Source: Parelaphostrongylus tenuis (taxonomy: Eukaryota; Nematoda; Chromadorea; Rhabditida; Metastrongylidae). Taken from it: a stretch of 64,000 nucleotides of DNA. The translations under genes were made by a program, and so were the position numbers. The DNA lies in assembly GCA_019055375.1 (NCBI GenBank), contig JAHQIW010003741.1:124001-188000 (forward strand), read 5' to 3'. Below, piece by piece: positions 24,830-35,772 of the stretch. The notes beneath the pieces were generated by a model that had not been told where the DNA came from, searched no databases, and was given only the letters and a program-made list of their open reading frames with translations. The first letter of the stretch is position 1. Every line of letters starts with the position of its first letter.

Positions 24830-25745
24830 GTAGTCAAAAGCAATATCAATTAGGCCATGTTCTCCGGTGGCAGATAATGCCCTGTCCTCGAGAAGTGTCT
24901 CGAATGAATCGCGACCCCGGCTTCTGACCATGCGTCGCCAAGCAAATTCTGTCAGACAGGTGTCGAGGAGAGTGCGGTTCGTCCACACTGCCGCTTGTTG
25001 CGTCGTTTGGTGTTTGGTCAATTCCTGTGCTTTCGATCGCCTGAGTGTAGGCACCGGTCTTTGGGTCGACGAAGTTGTGGCGATGGTTGACGCGGAAATG
25101 CTCATAGTCCTTATCTTCCTGGTTCTGAATCAGATTGTACGCTTTTCAACTGTCCGATATGATGGTCTTTCCAGGGGCGATGCGGGGATGAATGGCCTTT
25201 AGAAGCGTCTGGGCCATACGATCAAGAACCTTTTTCAAGAACACTTCTCCGGTTTCTTTGCACTTTCCACAAACATCCACTGCTGGGGATGGACACGGTC
25301 GACGTGGTTCTTGCGCCTAGATACCCTAGAGGGGACTCGTCAATTTCCACAGTCAGCCCTTCTCCACCGACGACGACCGATCCGTGCTTGATGACGTTAT
25401 CCGCGCAAATGTCTTTCATGAAGTTGGACCAATCGACCACGGTCTGTGCGGCGATGCCCAATGAAGTGTGGAAGAACTCAACGGAAGTTTTCTTGTATGC
25501 CCACAAATAGAGAAAGATGACCGCCACGTGGAACTTCATGTTAGAGTTCTGAGAGGATGCACCCATCCGGAGTCCCTTGTTCTTACGACATTTGGCCTTA
25601 TTGCATAGCCAGCGAGGATTCTCTCCGAAGCTTGCCTTCATCTCGTGGCCATTGGCGCAAATTCTCGAGTTATGCGCCACTCTATAGCTCTGCAGGAAAA
25701 CGAAGCTGATTTCTTCGTCTCGGAATCTGTCCATCAAATCTAAAA
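24830..25745 (-). mobile_element. Merlin (ISXO2-like) DNA transposase, frameshifted
   Basis: On the minus strand, 25737-25222 is a 171-residue open frame. It has a start-proximal segment MDRFRDEEISFVFLQ, then a zinc ribbon (C-GHEM ... RWLCNKAKCRKNKG), then the first catalytic block TVEIDESPLG. In shifted frames downstream come NHRHNFVDPKTGAYTQAIES and RTLLDTCLTEFAWRR, the C-terminal landmarks of Merlin/ISXO2-like transposases. At least two frameshifts interrupt it, and the second catalytic Asp is not clearly readable. A full element would also have short terminal repeats, which I could not fix. Confidence 0.8.
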
Positions 25746-26535
25746 CAGCATCTTGTTAGTTCTGTTCTCTAGACGCAAGAATCACATCGACCGTGTGTTT
25801 CCCCAGCAGTGGGTGTTTAGTGGAGTGTGCAGAAAAACCGATAAAGCCCAATTAATGCTGATTTTGACTTATACGTTCAGATAGTGAGAATAAAGACATT
25901 TGATAACAGCATTACCTGATTTTTATAGAAAATATGTTGTGGTAGGATTTCAGAAAAGATCCAAAAGTGCTGCAGAATTCTAGGAAAGATCCAAATTGAG
26001 CTTTTCTTAGTTTATGCCAAAGTTGGTCCTCGGCATTGAGCGCTGCAGAGGCGAGTTTGCATTTTTATTTGTAAAAAAAGCTTCTTTAATTTCTTTCATC
26101 TATTTTCCAGTGATTTCAGTTTTTTCACTGCTTGAAACGTATTAGCCATTGTCTTGAGCGTATTTGATAATGAAAATTCGAGCAAGACAGAGGTTAGCAA
26201 AGCAGAAATACATGCTCATTCTATTGTTCTCTCTTCTCAAGAGATATTCATTACGCTGCTTAATACAGTACAATACAAGAGCTAAAGACCATTATAAGTG
26301 TCTAAAAATGGATGCATTGTTTTTTTTTTTTAGGTGTTTTTTGCAGTACGACAGCTTCTCATATCTTACTGCCAGTTGAGAATCCAGATGGAAGTGTGCA
26401 TGAAGTCTCTCCCGTTGAGTGCATTTTGGACACTGCACATGAATCTTTACTATAGTGAGCCGTAAAGGATTGTTTAAATTTAAACATTAACAAACGTCTA
26501 GAATAGTATTCAGAACAATGGAAACAGTGTGATAG

Positions 26536-26636
26536 ATATATTTAAATATTAAATATATCCGTATATGTATGATGAATATTTATATACTATATTATACATA
26601 TATATATGTATATATACGTATATATGTATATATAAA
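26536..26636. repeat. TA-rich microsatellite
   Basis: About 100 bp of imperfect TATA/TATG repeats directly preceding a SINE family 2 copy. Confidence 0.8.
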
Positions 26637-26654
26637 CTCAATGAATGATGTGAA

Positions 26655-26800
26655 GTGGCATGGAAAAACGTTTGCGTCAGCCGGGATTTGAATCCAGATC
26701 TTACTCTTTCCGGGAAATGTACTAAATCGTTGCACCACCGACGCTCGTTTTGCACTCACTCTTTCTACGCTACAACGCGTTATCTGTTTACAGCCAACCG
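26655..26800 (-). repeat. SINE family 2 copy (tRNA-derived)
   Basis: Contains gcgtcagccgggatttgaatcc and cgttgcaccaccgacgctcg, shared with copies at 47.7 and 55.8 kb. On the minus strand this is a tRNA-like head with A-box-like and B-box-like segments. The tail acgctacaacgcgttatctg is also shared with the 55.8 kb copy. Confidence 0.6.
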
Positions 26801-27656
26801 TTTACGGTGTGGCGGGGTAATCATTATCGAGATCAAGACCACTTTTGTTGACAGATATTTGCTTTTTAATAATCAGTCAGAAGTTTCAGTATTCTCTTAA
26901 AAGCTCCTTAGAATGCTGTAGCGGAAAAAATAAATTTGATTTTCATACTCGGGGTGCCCGGAGTACTTATTTGAGCGGTCACAGTAGATGATAGATTGTA
27001 AACGGCTTTAGATTAAATTTTTAAGAGTCTATCCGGTAAGGGTAAAAGTCGACGACTGCAAAAACTGAATTGAATCTGAAAACATTTTGCGAATTTCCCG
27101 CTGTAAGAGCTATAAGAAAATTAAGTTCTACACTCGTAGTCATCGCCTTTGGAACTGCTTGATCAATCACGCAGCACGATCATGACTTTCTCTACACATT
27201 TATATGCATTCTGTGCATAGGCTTAGGCAGATTGAATTCCACTGCAAAAATCTTAAAAAAACTCTACTAATCGGAAAAAACCCAGTAAGAAAATACACGC
27301 GATATCATGCGCGGCGTGCGTAGCTCAGTTTTATTTTCACTACTACGGCGCAGTGGAAGGGCCCTTTTAGAAACAAAGTACGCATTGTGTAAACTACTAG
27401 TTAAGCTTCGAAGAAAATTGGAGAGAGACCACTACATAATATGATTTTCGCTAACTGAAAAGTTCCTACCACCTGATTCAATCTTGAGCTGAAGGGTCTC
27501 TTTGTGCATGCACATGGAAAGTTCAGAGAACGTGAAGAGCAACACGAATCCAAAACTCTGCAGAAGCAGGAGAAGAGCATTATGGCTTTCAATGAATTAA
27601 TTGCCTTAACGTGGAGAGATCGAACCCTCTAGTATGAGTGTGTATTAGCACTTTAT

Positions 27657-27972
27657 TCAATCCTTTTCAACTTCTTTTTCCACTGTACGGATCCCAGTGC
27701 TTTCAGCATTCAATTCGATTTTGTTCTTATACGTTGTAGAATACTCGTTGAGCACGTTTTCTTGCCATCTCGGAAATAGCCTTGATATAGCTTTTTGTAG
27801 GGCATTCGTTGATGATTGTCGAGAGTGTTGTGTCGTGGGGTTTAGCCCGGCGCAGCACCATGACAAGCATAACAACCTTTCGCTCACGCTTCTCTGCAAT
27901 ATCCTTGTATGGAAAATCGGCATCTTCAACTGATATTGTCCTCAATCTTGTGATAGTGATAAGTAATAACAA
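27657..27972 (-). other. Unclassified coding-like repeat, copy 1
   Basis: Minus-strand frames contain SVEDADFPYKDIAEKRERK, RRAKPHDTTLSTIINECPTK and SEMARKRAQRVFYNV, then in another frame YKNKIELN. A related minus-strand sequence at 43926-44201 shares the end block: WQENVLNEYSTTYKNK here, WQRDALSRHSTVFKKT there. The reading frames differ between the copies, so at least one is decayed. I do not recognise the family. It may be part of a mobile element or of a duplicated host gene. Confidence 0.4.
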
Positions 27973-28834
27973 AAGGGTGGTAACTGAAGAAGTTCTCTTA
28001 TGTCAATGATTTCAAGCCGGATAGGCTCATTTATAAGGTCCAGCTCGAAATTACGCGGCTAATTTGAATAAATTCATTATTTCCACTTCTCTGCAACAGT
28101 GGTATGACGTTAAAATACATGTATAAAAGTATTGAGTGGTATGTAGAACATCAAACAACAAGCGGATGTTGGACCCTCGTTCCACCTATAACGAAGGCGC
28201 GAGCTGACACTAGTCACCGCTCTGTTACCTCACGTTTTTGAGAGTTGTAGGCATAAGTATAGCTGTCAGCACAAAGGATTGATGGCGTTATGTCTTCCGT
28301 GATAAAATACGGCAAAGATTGTGTCCTGACCACAGCGACAGGATATATCGAAGAAAAAGTGATAAAAGAGCGGTGGTATTGTAGTGCACTGGCAGCAGGC
28401 ATTCTCTCTACTGGTAAAGCGCAGGTTCAACTTCAGTGTGAAGTTGAATGTAATGCATATCACTTAGTACCGGTGCGCAATCAGTCAAACCCCTTATGTA
28501 ACTTTCCCCTAATACTTGAGATTCTATGCAGAGACTGAGCTGCTGTTTTACTGCACATGATTGTATTGAATCGATGATGTTGGGAGCATTTTGCTCCCGC
28601 TTTATGCAACATCGTCTCATTTCTCTTGCTTTCTTCCAGCCTAGCGAGATTAGGAGTGCACAATAGGCATTTCATGCGGGCCATGAGACAATGTTATCAG
28701 TTACCGCTATGTCATCACTGACGAAAAAGTGATAAAAAGTCTATATAACTTGACACTTCACAAGATAGTAATTCGCCTGTTTAGCGTGATCACTACACTA
28801 TCTATTCTCTTCACACGGCAGATTCAAAACACTG

Positions 28835-28840
28835 TTTCAG
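28835..28840 (+). promoter_or_regulatory. Probable spliced-leader trans-splice acceptor
   Basis: TTTCAG, the nematode 3' splice consensus, ends one base before the ATG at 28842. Preceded by a pyrimidine-rich stretch and with no upstream exon evident. In nematodes such a site just before the start codon normally receives a spliced leader. Confidence 0.6.
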
Positions 28841-28841
28841 G

Positions 28842-31000
28842 ATGATTTCACTTCTGATTTCTTCGACACTCATAGCACTCACCATCGCAACTCCACCAAT
28901 CGTTCCATTTGCGGCTACCAATAATGGATGTGTGGATGGCGTCAACAACGTTGTGGACATGGACAACGTTGGCGATGCAAGTTAGTGTTGATATAAAAAA
29001 ATACTGAGTGGAGCTCAATCAGATATGAATTTATTGTGAAAATCGAAACGGAGACCTTGGTGTAAACACCTATATAGGTTATTTCTTACCAGCGTCTACA
29101 GTGGAAGAGTATCACTTTTGGAGCAATAGTAGAAATCTGTACACCGACTTTTTCACTATGAATATAAGGGTTCTAAGATTATTAGCATTCATGTTTAACA
29201 AGGTGATCTGAACACCTTTCCGACTACTAATGTCTTCGTCAATAAATCTTTCTAGTCACTCTATTTCATTCACCACTACCACTTAAAACAATCCACAGCA
29301 CTAAATATAGCACATTAGAATTGTATTCTATCATCAATAAGAAATTCAAACCAAATAGAAGCTGCCGTGTAGAGTTCACAGTATTCCTATGGAGAAAGAA
29401 TCTGTAAATGGTTTTATGATATTTGAGATTCCAAACCTACTTCTTTCCTTTGTCACATTGAATATTGCAGGTGCACTTTTCATTCGTGTAAAAGACGTTG
29501 TCGCGAGAACTTATGACACGAAAGGCAATCCGTCGTGCTACGAAGGTCGTGCTGCAGCCCAGTTACCTGGCATCATCAAGCTTCTTAATGGTATCCAAAA
29601 ATTTCCCACGCATCACTTCAAGCTAAAACTTACGGGAAAAGTTTAATTTCCCAGAGAAATAGCATGATTGTGAAAGGTCTTGAAAGTAGTGCTAGTTCTT
29701 CGCAGTCGGAATATTTTATGTGATATCATTAATCAACAGTATCCTACAGCCAAGTGTATACTGTAAATGCGTCTTGAGTAAATTCTAAGTTTAAGATTTA
29801 CATGTGCAAAACATCTTATGTTTAAAGGAACAATTACTGTTACCAAGTCGTTTGATCTGAAGAAATCCGGTGATATAAAATTAACGCTGACAAAGAACTC
29901 GTTCCTTATCGGTACTGTGTGTAACAACGGTGTCTCTGAATCCGTACTGGTCCCAACGTCAGACTGGTGAGACTGATAATTTATAGAAATAAACTGATAT
30001 ATCATTCAAAAATTATTTAGCCACCACGCCGTGTATACAGAACTTGGTAAAGCGTTTGTAGATATGATTGACACACCTGGTACCTATGATCTGGAGGAAG
30101 TGAGTTTTCGTTAGTTCCAAAAACTTCTGTAGAATTTTGCAGTGCTTTGTAACACATTGCGATGGTCATGCTATAAATGAAAAGCGAACAAAACTGAGAT
30201 TTTCGATCGAGTACTAGCTTATCAACGTTCATGTCAACATCCTTTACCGCAGTCACTACGCGCCATCAGAATCGCCTCAAAAATATGACATGTCATCAGT
30301 CATCATGTCATCAGACGATGTCATCAGAATAATAACATGGATAGAGATAATAGTATTGACAGAAATAATAAGTAAGAGTATTTGATCTTCTTATCTTTAA
30401 TTTCACCTGAATTGTTGGAAAATACTTTTGAATTTTTGATTCAGTTCCGAGCCTCCAAATTTCACGAAAGATTCTAATTGTCTTCCAACAAGATTAGAAT
30501 TCATCAAGATAATAGGAGTGGTAGGAATGGCAGAACAATGGCTGTGATAATGTTCACGAAAATCATGAACTTCAGATAGAGAAGACTACTGGCAAAAGCA
30601 ATGTCGTGAAACTACCGGCTGTTCAAGGCACTACGGCTTATATTATTCAGGTAGTTGTGAATTGCACGTTTGTAATGCTTTTATCTCGAATGAAAAAAGT
30701 TAGAGATTAAATTTTTCTTTCTGGAGAATTACCATAACCTACTCATTATCTTTTACTATGCACAGTCGAGATAGATATAGATCCTCAATTTCCTAGCTAA
30801 TAATCTCATTTGAAGACTTTGAGCTTGTTTATTAGAAGCAGTCAAATTTGCTTCATTTACGCTCCTTAGTTGACCTATCAACAGCTTTACTTTAGGGTGA
30901 TTGGAAAACACAAATCTCCCTCGTTAGTGGTAGCCAAGTGGTTGCAGACATTAAAGTACCATCAAACACTGACTGGCTGTACCTTCAACCAGGAATCTGA
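28842..31000 (+). CDS. Secreted protein of unrecognised nematode family, six exons
   Basis: Hand-joined exons: 28842-28980, 29471-29590, 29828-29966, 30021-30099, 30576-30650 and 30896-31000. All have GT/AG borders, and phases join without a stop, giving 218 residues. Residues 1 to about 24 form a hydrophobic signal peptide (SLLISSTLIALTIAT core). The mature part has four cysteines (30, 69, 118, 133) and alternating hydrophobic beta-like segments (TITVTKSFDLKKSGDIKLTL; LIGTVCNNG; GDWKTQISLVSG), ending DWLYLQPGI. This suggests a secreted, disulphide-bonded beta-rich protein. A lipid-binding ML/GM2-activator-like fold is only a guess. The end of exon 2 is uncertain: the frame stays open to 29640, but only the 29590 donor keeps the frame of exon 3. 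A TTTCAG acceptor precedes the ATG, and AATAAA lies about 130 bases after the stop. Confidence 0.75.
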
Positions 31001-31131
31001 ATGAATGATTGCATAATTCATTCTATGCATAAATCTTCAAAGCAAAAATGTAGCTATTTTAATGCATTCGCATCAGCGATTATAATGAAAAAAGGATTGT
31101 TTAGTCGATCATTTTGTATTTCTGATTCAGA

Positions 31132-31137
31132 AATAAA
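31132..31137 (+). terminator. Poly(A) signal of the secreted-protein gene
   Basis: Canonical AATAAA about 130 bases after the stop codon at 31000, the nearest such signal downstream on this strand. Confidence 0.5.
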
Positions 31138-31139
31138 TA

Positions 31140-32367
31140 TGTTTGAGTCGAATCATTGCTTATTCACGCAAAAAAAAAAAACTATGCCATCACAATTAGA
31201 CGCACAACAAGTAGACTTGTCCATAAATAGAATTCAATCTGTACAAATATCTGCAAAGTTGCAAACACAGTGCTAATAAGTATTGAGCTATAAATGTCCA
31301 ATTGCGTCAGATGAGAATTAAGCATCATAGATAAAAGCGATGGCACATAAATAAGGTAAAGAAATGAAAACGATAGATGGTCTTACAACACTGCAGTGTT
31401 TGTTTGATCAACAAAGGTAAATAGTAGAAAACTAAACACGTTTGACATGAAGCGGCATTATTTCTATTGGTGTGACACGATGAGCAGTGTGAGAAACAAT
31501 TAAGATAGGAAAGAAATGACTTACAGATGGGAGAAGTACTGCCCTGGCACTCACTGTCAAACAGAAGAGCGTATTATCTGTTACGTAACTCATGTCAGCA
31601 TTGAAATAGCCAAGGAATCTCTTTACTTTGGGTTAACAATCATTTATCTTACGAACTTTTTTTTAGAAACTCACGCGAGATTGGTGTATTATCTTCATGA
31701 GGCTTGTACTTTGATGACTCGCCACCTCAAGAATTTAAACGCAGTCTAAGCGTACCATATCATATCTAGTCATGCTGCTACGATTACCTACATGTAGCGA
31801 TCTAAAGACAAATTGATTCATATGCCTAGCTACCATGTAAAAAAACTCGGTTTCACTACATTCAGAGGCCACCAGTGGGTTATTGTACGCTTGAATTAGG
31901 AATCTTGCTGTAACGAAAAAAGAAAACAATATGAGATCAAGTGTGATGTCATTTTTGCCGTTTAAACGCTCTTCCCTTCTACCGAACTCTCTGCTTATAA
32001 AATTTGTTGAAAAAGAATCATAGGTTTTCCGCGCTAATGTTTCTGGGTCGTACCTCAGTATTCTCATAATCATCTAGAAGTTGCCATCATTTGGTATTTT
32101 CGTTCTTAACTATTTTCTACATCTCACGCTAAAATCTATCGGAAGTTAGGCTCATAATTTAATACGTACTATATATTTTGAAAATACTCGTCGAAAATTA
32201 CCACTTAGTCTTGAAAATTGCCAAATCCACGAAAAAGCAAATTTTTTTTAGTGAGATGGCTTGTTATTTTATAATAGAGAGCATTGTGGACGGCTTGCTA
32301 TTTTGTAATTGAAAGCATTGTGGATGGCTACCAACGTGCAAATTTAATCCAAAATTTTATATCGTAT
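31140..32367. other. Intergenic, no gene seen
   Basis: AT-rich, only chance frames of fewer than about 115 residues without recognisable motifs. Confidence 0.4.
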
Positions 32368-32768
32368 TAGGTTGGGGAAAAAGTTCTGAAAAAATGCTTG
32401 TAACTTTTTAGATGTCGGCCATTTTTTTGGGCCCATATGAATACCCGTCTTCTCCCATGTTAATTGGTGCACAATTTATCTACTTATTCCAAGATGGAAT
32501 TAATAAGCGAACAAGTTAGGTTGTTGATGCTGTACGAATGGTTGTTGGGTTCAAATGCAGCGGTAGCTAGTGAGCGCATCAATCTCGCAACTTGCCCATC
32601 AAAATTTTATTTTATGTTCACGGAATCGATCTTTTGCCAGAGAAGTGGCAGGAAGCTTTTGAAGTTGAATGTGTGTACTTTAACTATTAGTTTTGTCTTT
32701 GTTCGGGCGTACTAGGTGCATAGACAAATGTTTCACAAGCATTTTCTCAGAACTTTTTCCCCAACTTA
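32368..32768 (+). mobile_element. Short internally deleted mariner
   Basis: Termini are inverted repeats of about 30 bp: ggttggggaaaaagttctga at the left, with its complement tcagaactttttccccaac at the right, inside TA. A start at 32494 gives MELISEQVRLLMLYEW and a GSNAAVASERIN block, the mariner N-terminus. All remaining transposase sequence is missing. Size (about 400 bp) and clean ends mark a MITE-like derivative. Confidence 0.8.
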
Positions 32769-32769
32769 T

Positions 32770-33555
32770 ATTTCAGTGAAAACAACTATTACAGTCTTTG
32801 ATGACCTAAGCTTTATTTCAACATACTTTCTCTAATTTTTGATCGATGAACGCAGTATGAATGAAATTTGTAGTTTAGATGAAATATTCTTCAACGTCTT
32901 CGCCATTAAATGCCGTTTCATTTGAGAAATGTCACATGTTTGGTTCAAGCGCCTCATTCTTTGTTTTTCAGAGATCTTCGTATGATTACACAACGTTATC
33001 GGTAAGACCATAAACGTAAGCTGCTAGCAGTTAGTCTTCAGTCTCGCACTATTCCGTAATGCTGATAACGACATGATATCGGTGGAATCTTATAATTGGG
33101 AAGAGGCAGTCGTGTATGTCACGAAGAGTATTGTTGATGAAGTGATTACTCCTTTACTAGTTCTGGATTCAGCTGCGGCGGGTTTTCCTTAGAATTCAAT
33201 GCTGATAAATTTTCAGCAATACGACATCTTGTTCACATAGTGTCTTTCATGAACCGGTAGTTAAGATTTCCTCCTTTCAGGCGTCGCTGAGGATGTTGTA
33301 AGAGATTAAAAAGTTTTTGTTACGAACAACAAAAGTGGTGAAATTATTGGTGCTATCTCAGTCTTTTCAAATAACCTTTTCTGGTTCTTGTGCTGATTCT
33401 ATGCTTCATACACTAATTAGAGTATAAACAAGAAAACTGAGTTCTGAGAACGGAGAATTTTTTTAGCTCTTCATGTCTATTATTGCATCAATCCAATGCC
33501 GAATAAGAATTTATAACGCAAGGTGTCATCCCGTGACGTCCTTAAAGGACGAGGC
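32770..33555. other. Intergenic, no gene seen
   Basis: No recognisable coding or repeat motif. Confidence 0.35.
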
Positions 33556-33559
33556 ACAA

Positions 33560-33830
33560 AGCACCCGGTGTTGATTAATTCCTGAGAGGTGCGGTGTGCA
33601 TCCTACTTCATCATCGTTTGAGGTGAGTGATTATATACATAGCCTCTACAATTACTAGTGATGTATAGCAGTTGTATCAAGTCAATTGTACTATACTTCC
33701 AGACAAGTCTAGTACAAATTTACCAACCCTGGGATAGAAGGCTTGGTGAGCCTCGGACGCAAAATTGACCCACCGACCACATAAGTGTCACAGACCGCCT
33801 AAAACGACTGCGCCATACCATACGGGCCAC
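33560..33830 (-). repeat. SINE family 1 copy (tRNA-derived)
   Basis: Shares ttcctgagaggtgcg, catcgtttgaggtgagtga, tccagacaagtct and gatagaaggcttggtgagcc with the 44.9 and 52.9 kb copies. The minus-strand tRNA-like head is at 33740-33825. Confidence 0.6.
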
Positions 33831-35772
33831 GTGTTAGCCATAATTGACATCGAATTAGAAGTCGTATTTGATCATCATTATGACTAAAGATCTTTCACTA
33901 ACGAGAAGAGATTGCTTGTCAAAAATCTACTGAAAATATATGCTGGTATGGAAACTGCCAATGTTCAAACTAGATAATTGCGATGTGACAGACATAGGAA
34001 AACTTCTCGGTTTAGTTCTTCTTTAATCAACTTTCATTGGTAATTCAATATGCGTTTTCAAGTTTATTAGCTTCTTTATGTACAAATAAGAAATATCTCA
34101 AGGAAATACTTGTCTCAATTTGCTCAAGGAGCTATAGTATGAATATATCATGCGAATGTTCCGTAGACTGCCCATAGGAGTGTCATTCTCTGTGTCTGAT
34201 CATTTCGATTGAACACCTATGAAGATAATATTGTTTGGTAAAGGAAACTTAGAAAACATCTTTTGGCTCTTCTTTCTTTCATTTGATGGAAGATATCTGG
34301 TAAAAAGCATAAGAATATGAAGCTATAGGTGTTAGTGGATTCGAGAGGAATGCGTTATGCATTCGCTTCCATCAAGTATCGCAGGTGACGTAATGAATTT
34401 TGCCCTCTGCAATGGTCTATCGACACCTCGAGTCTTTGCTACTATCTATCCCAAAAGTTTCGCGGCAATTCGTCGACTCTGAAAGGACGGCATATTCGGT
34501 GAACTCGGACTGAACCACCGGTCTCGTGTGTTCCGTAGAACACATTTAGGATCATTTCTGCTATCCGCTCCCAATTCGGTCCTTTAGGAAAAAACGTATT
34601 ATTTGGCGGTTTTGAAGTATGAATAGTCATTCGATAACTCAAATCTCGAGAAATTGGAAAATATATATTTATTCCTCGAATGGTCGATTTGATGCGCTGT
34701 TACACCAAAGATAAAACCATGCTTCTAAACCAAACGTTTCTCGCTGAACAGAGCTTTTCCTTGAGATGTTCAATGACTGTTCGATAATTAAATCTCGGCA
34801 ACTTATTCATACTATGAATACCTAATTTTTGGAAGGATTTTTTATTGCGTTGTAGTAGCCACAAGAATGTTAAGTTTCGCGCAGCGTGACATTAGCATTA
34901 AACCGCTGCGCTTTGGCGGTAAGTGTACAGGATTTTGCAAGATTTCCACTAAGCCACCGCGCTTTTTGTGTTGCCAAATTTGCTAAACCCAATCTTTTTT
35001 TGGTTATTACAGTGCATTGAGTAATCTCTTCCATAAAATCAATTACATTATTGTTAATTTTCGACGGCCATCGAATGTTGATTAAAATTCTGAAAGAAAA
35101 GCTCTGTTCAGCGAAACATACTCTTATGAGAAACGCAATTTTTTTCGCTGTTGAAGCGTATCGAAGAGACCACTTTCAAATCAAATTTTTTTTCAGATTT
35201 TTTGAGATATACGCTATCGATTGGCTGCCCAAACTTGGACAAAAAACGCCTTCGTTTATTCTACTTAGGGAGCAGTGGTAGAGTGGTTTTAAAGCTTGTC
35301 GCAGCGCGCCGTGGACTGATTTCTCCCTTCCACGTTCTCCGGCAATCAACAACTATTTTAAACAACTCGTCTTCGCGCTTTACCGCACCTATTCTATTAG
35401 TTGGGGGAAACGGGGGGGGGGGGGGGAAGACAAATATCGCCCTGCTCAACACCTTCCTTCCTGATACACTGCACCACTGCACCACTGAGCATTGCGCTAA
35501 GCCGCCTCACGAACGTTTTTTTTTTACTAGATTTTAATTTATTATTCGAATGTATTATGTTTCTCGTAATCAGTTATTGTGTTACAACTATGAACGTGCT
35601 CATGGTCTCTTGATTCTTACATTTTATTGTTAGTGAACTGAAAATAATAATATAGATCTTCGTGAAGTAAAAAAAATACACCCCACAAATCCTGTAAAGC
35701 AAGAAGAACTGGTAGAAAACCATATCGAGTACCATAATGTCACAAAAGCATGTATAGCGCAAAATTGAATAT
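33831..35772. other. Intergenic flank of receptor 2
   Basis: Mostly the AT-rich dispersed repeat (34640-35230, with ttcgctgaacagagcttttcc-type words). A run of 15 G (35412-35426) is notable in this AT-rich setting. 34440-34570 vaguely resembles a SINE family 1 head. No gene supported. Confidence 0.4.

Noticed and set aside
35261..35537. Several overlapping frames around the poly-G tract
   Set aside because: They exist only because of the homopolymer and low-complexity flanks.
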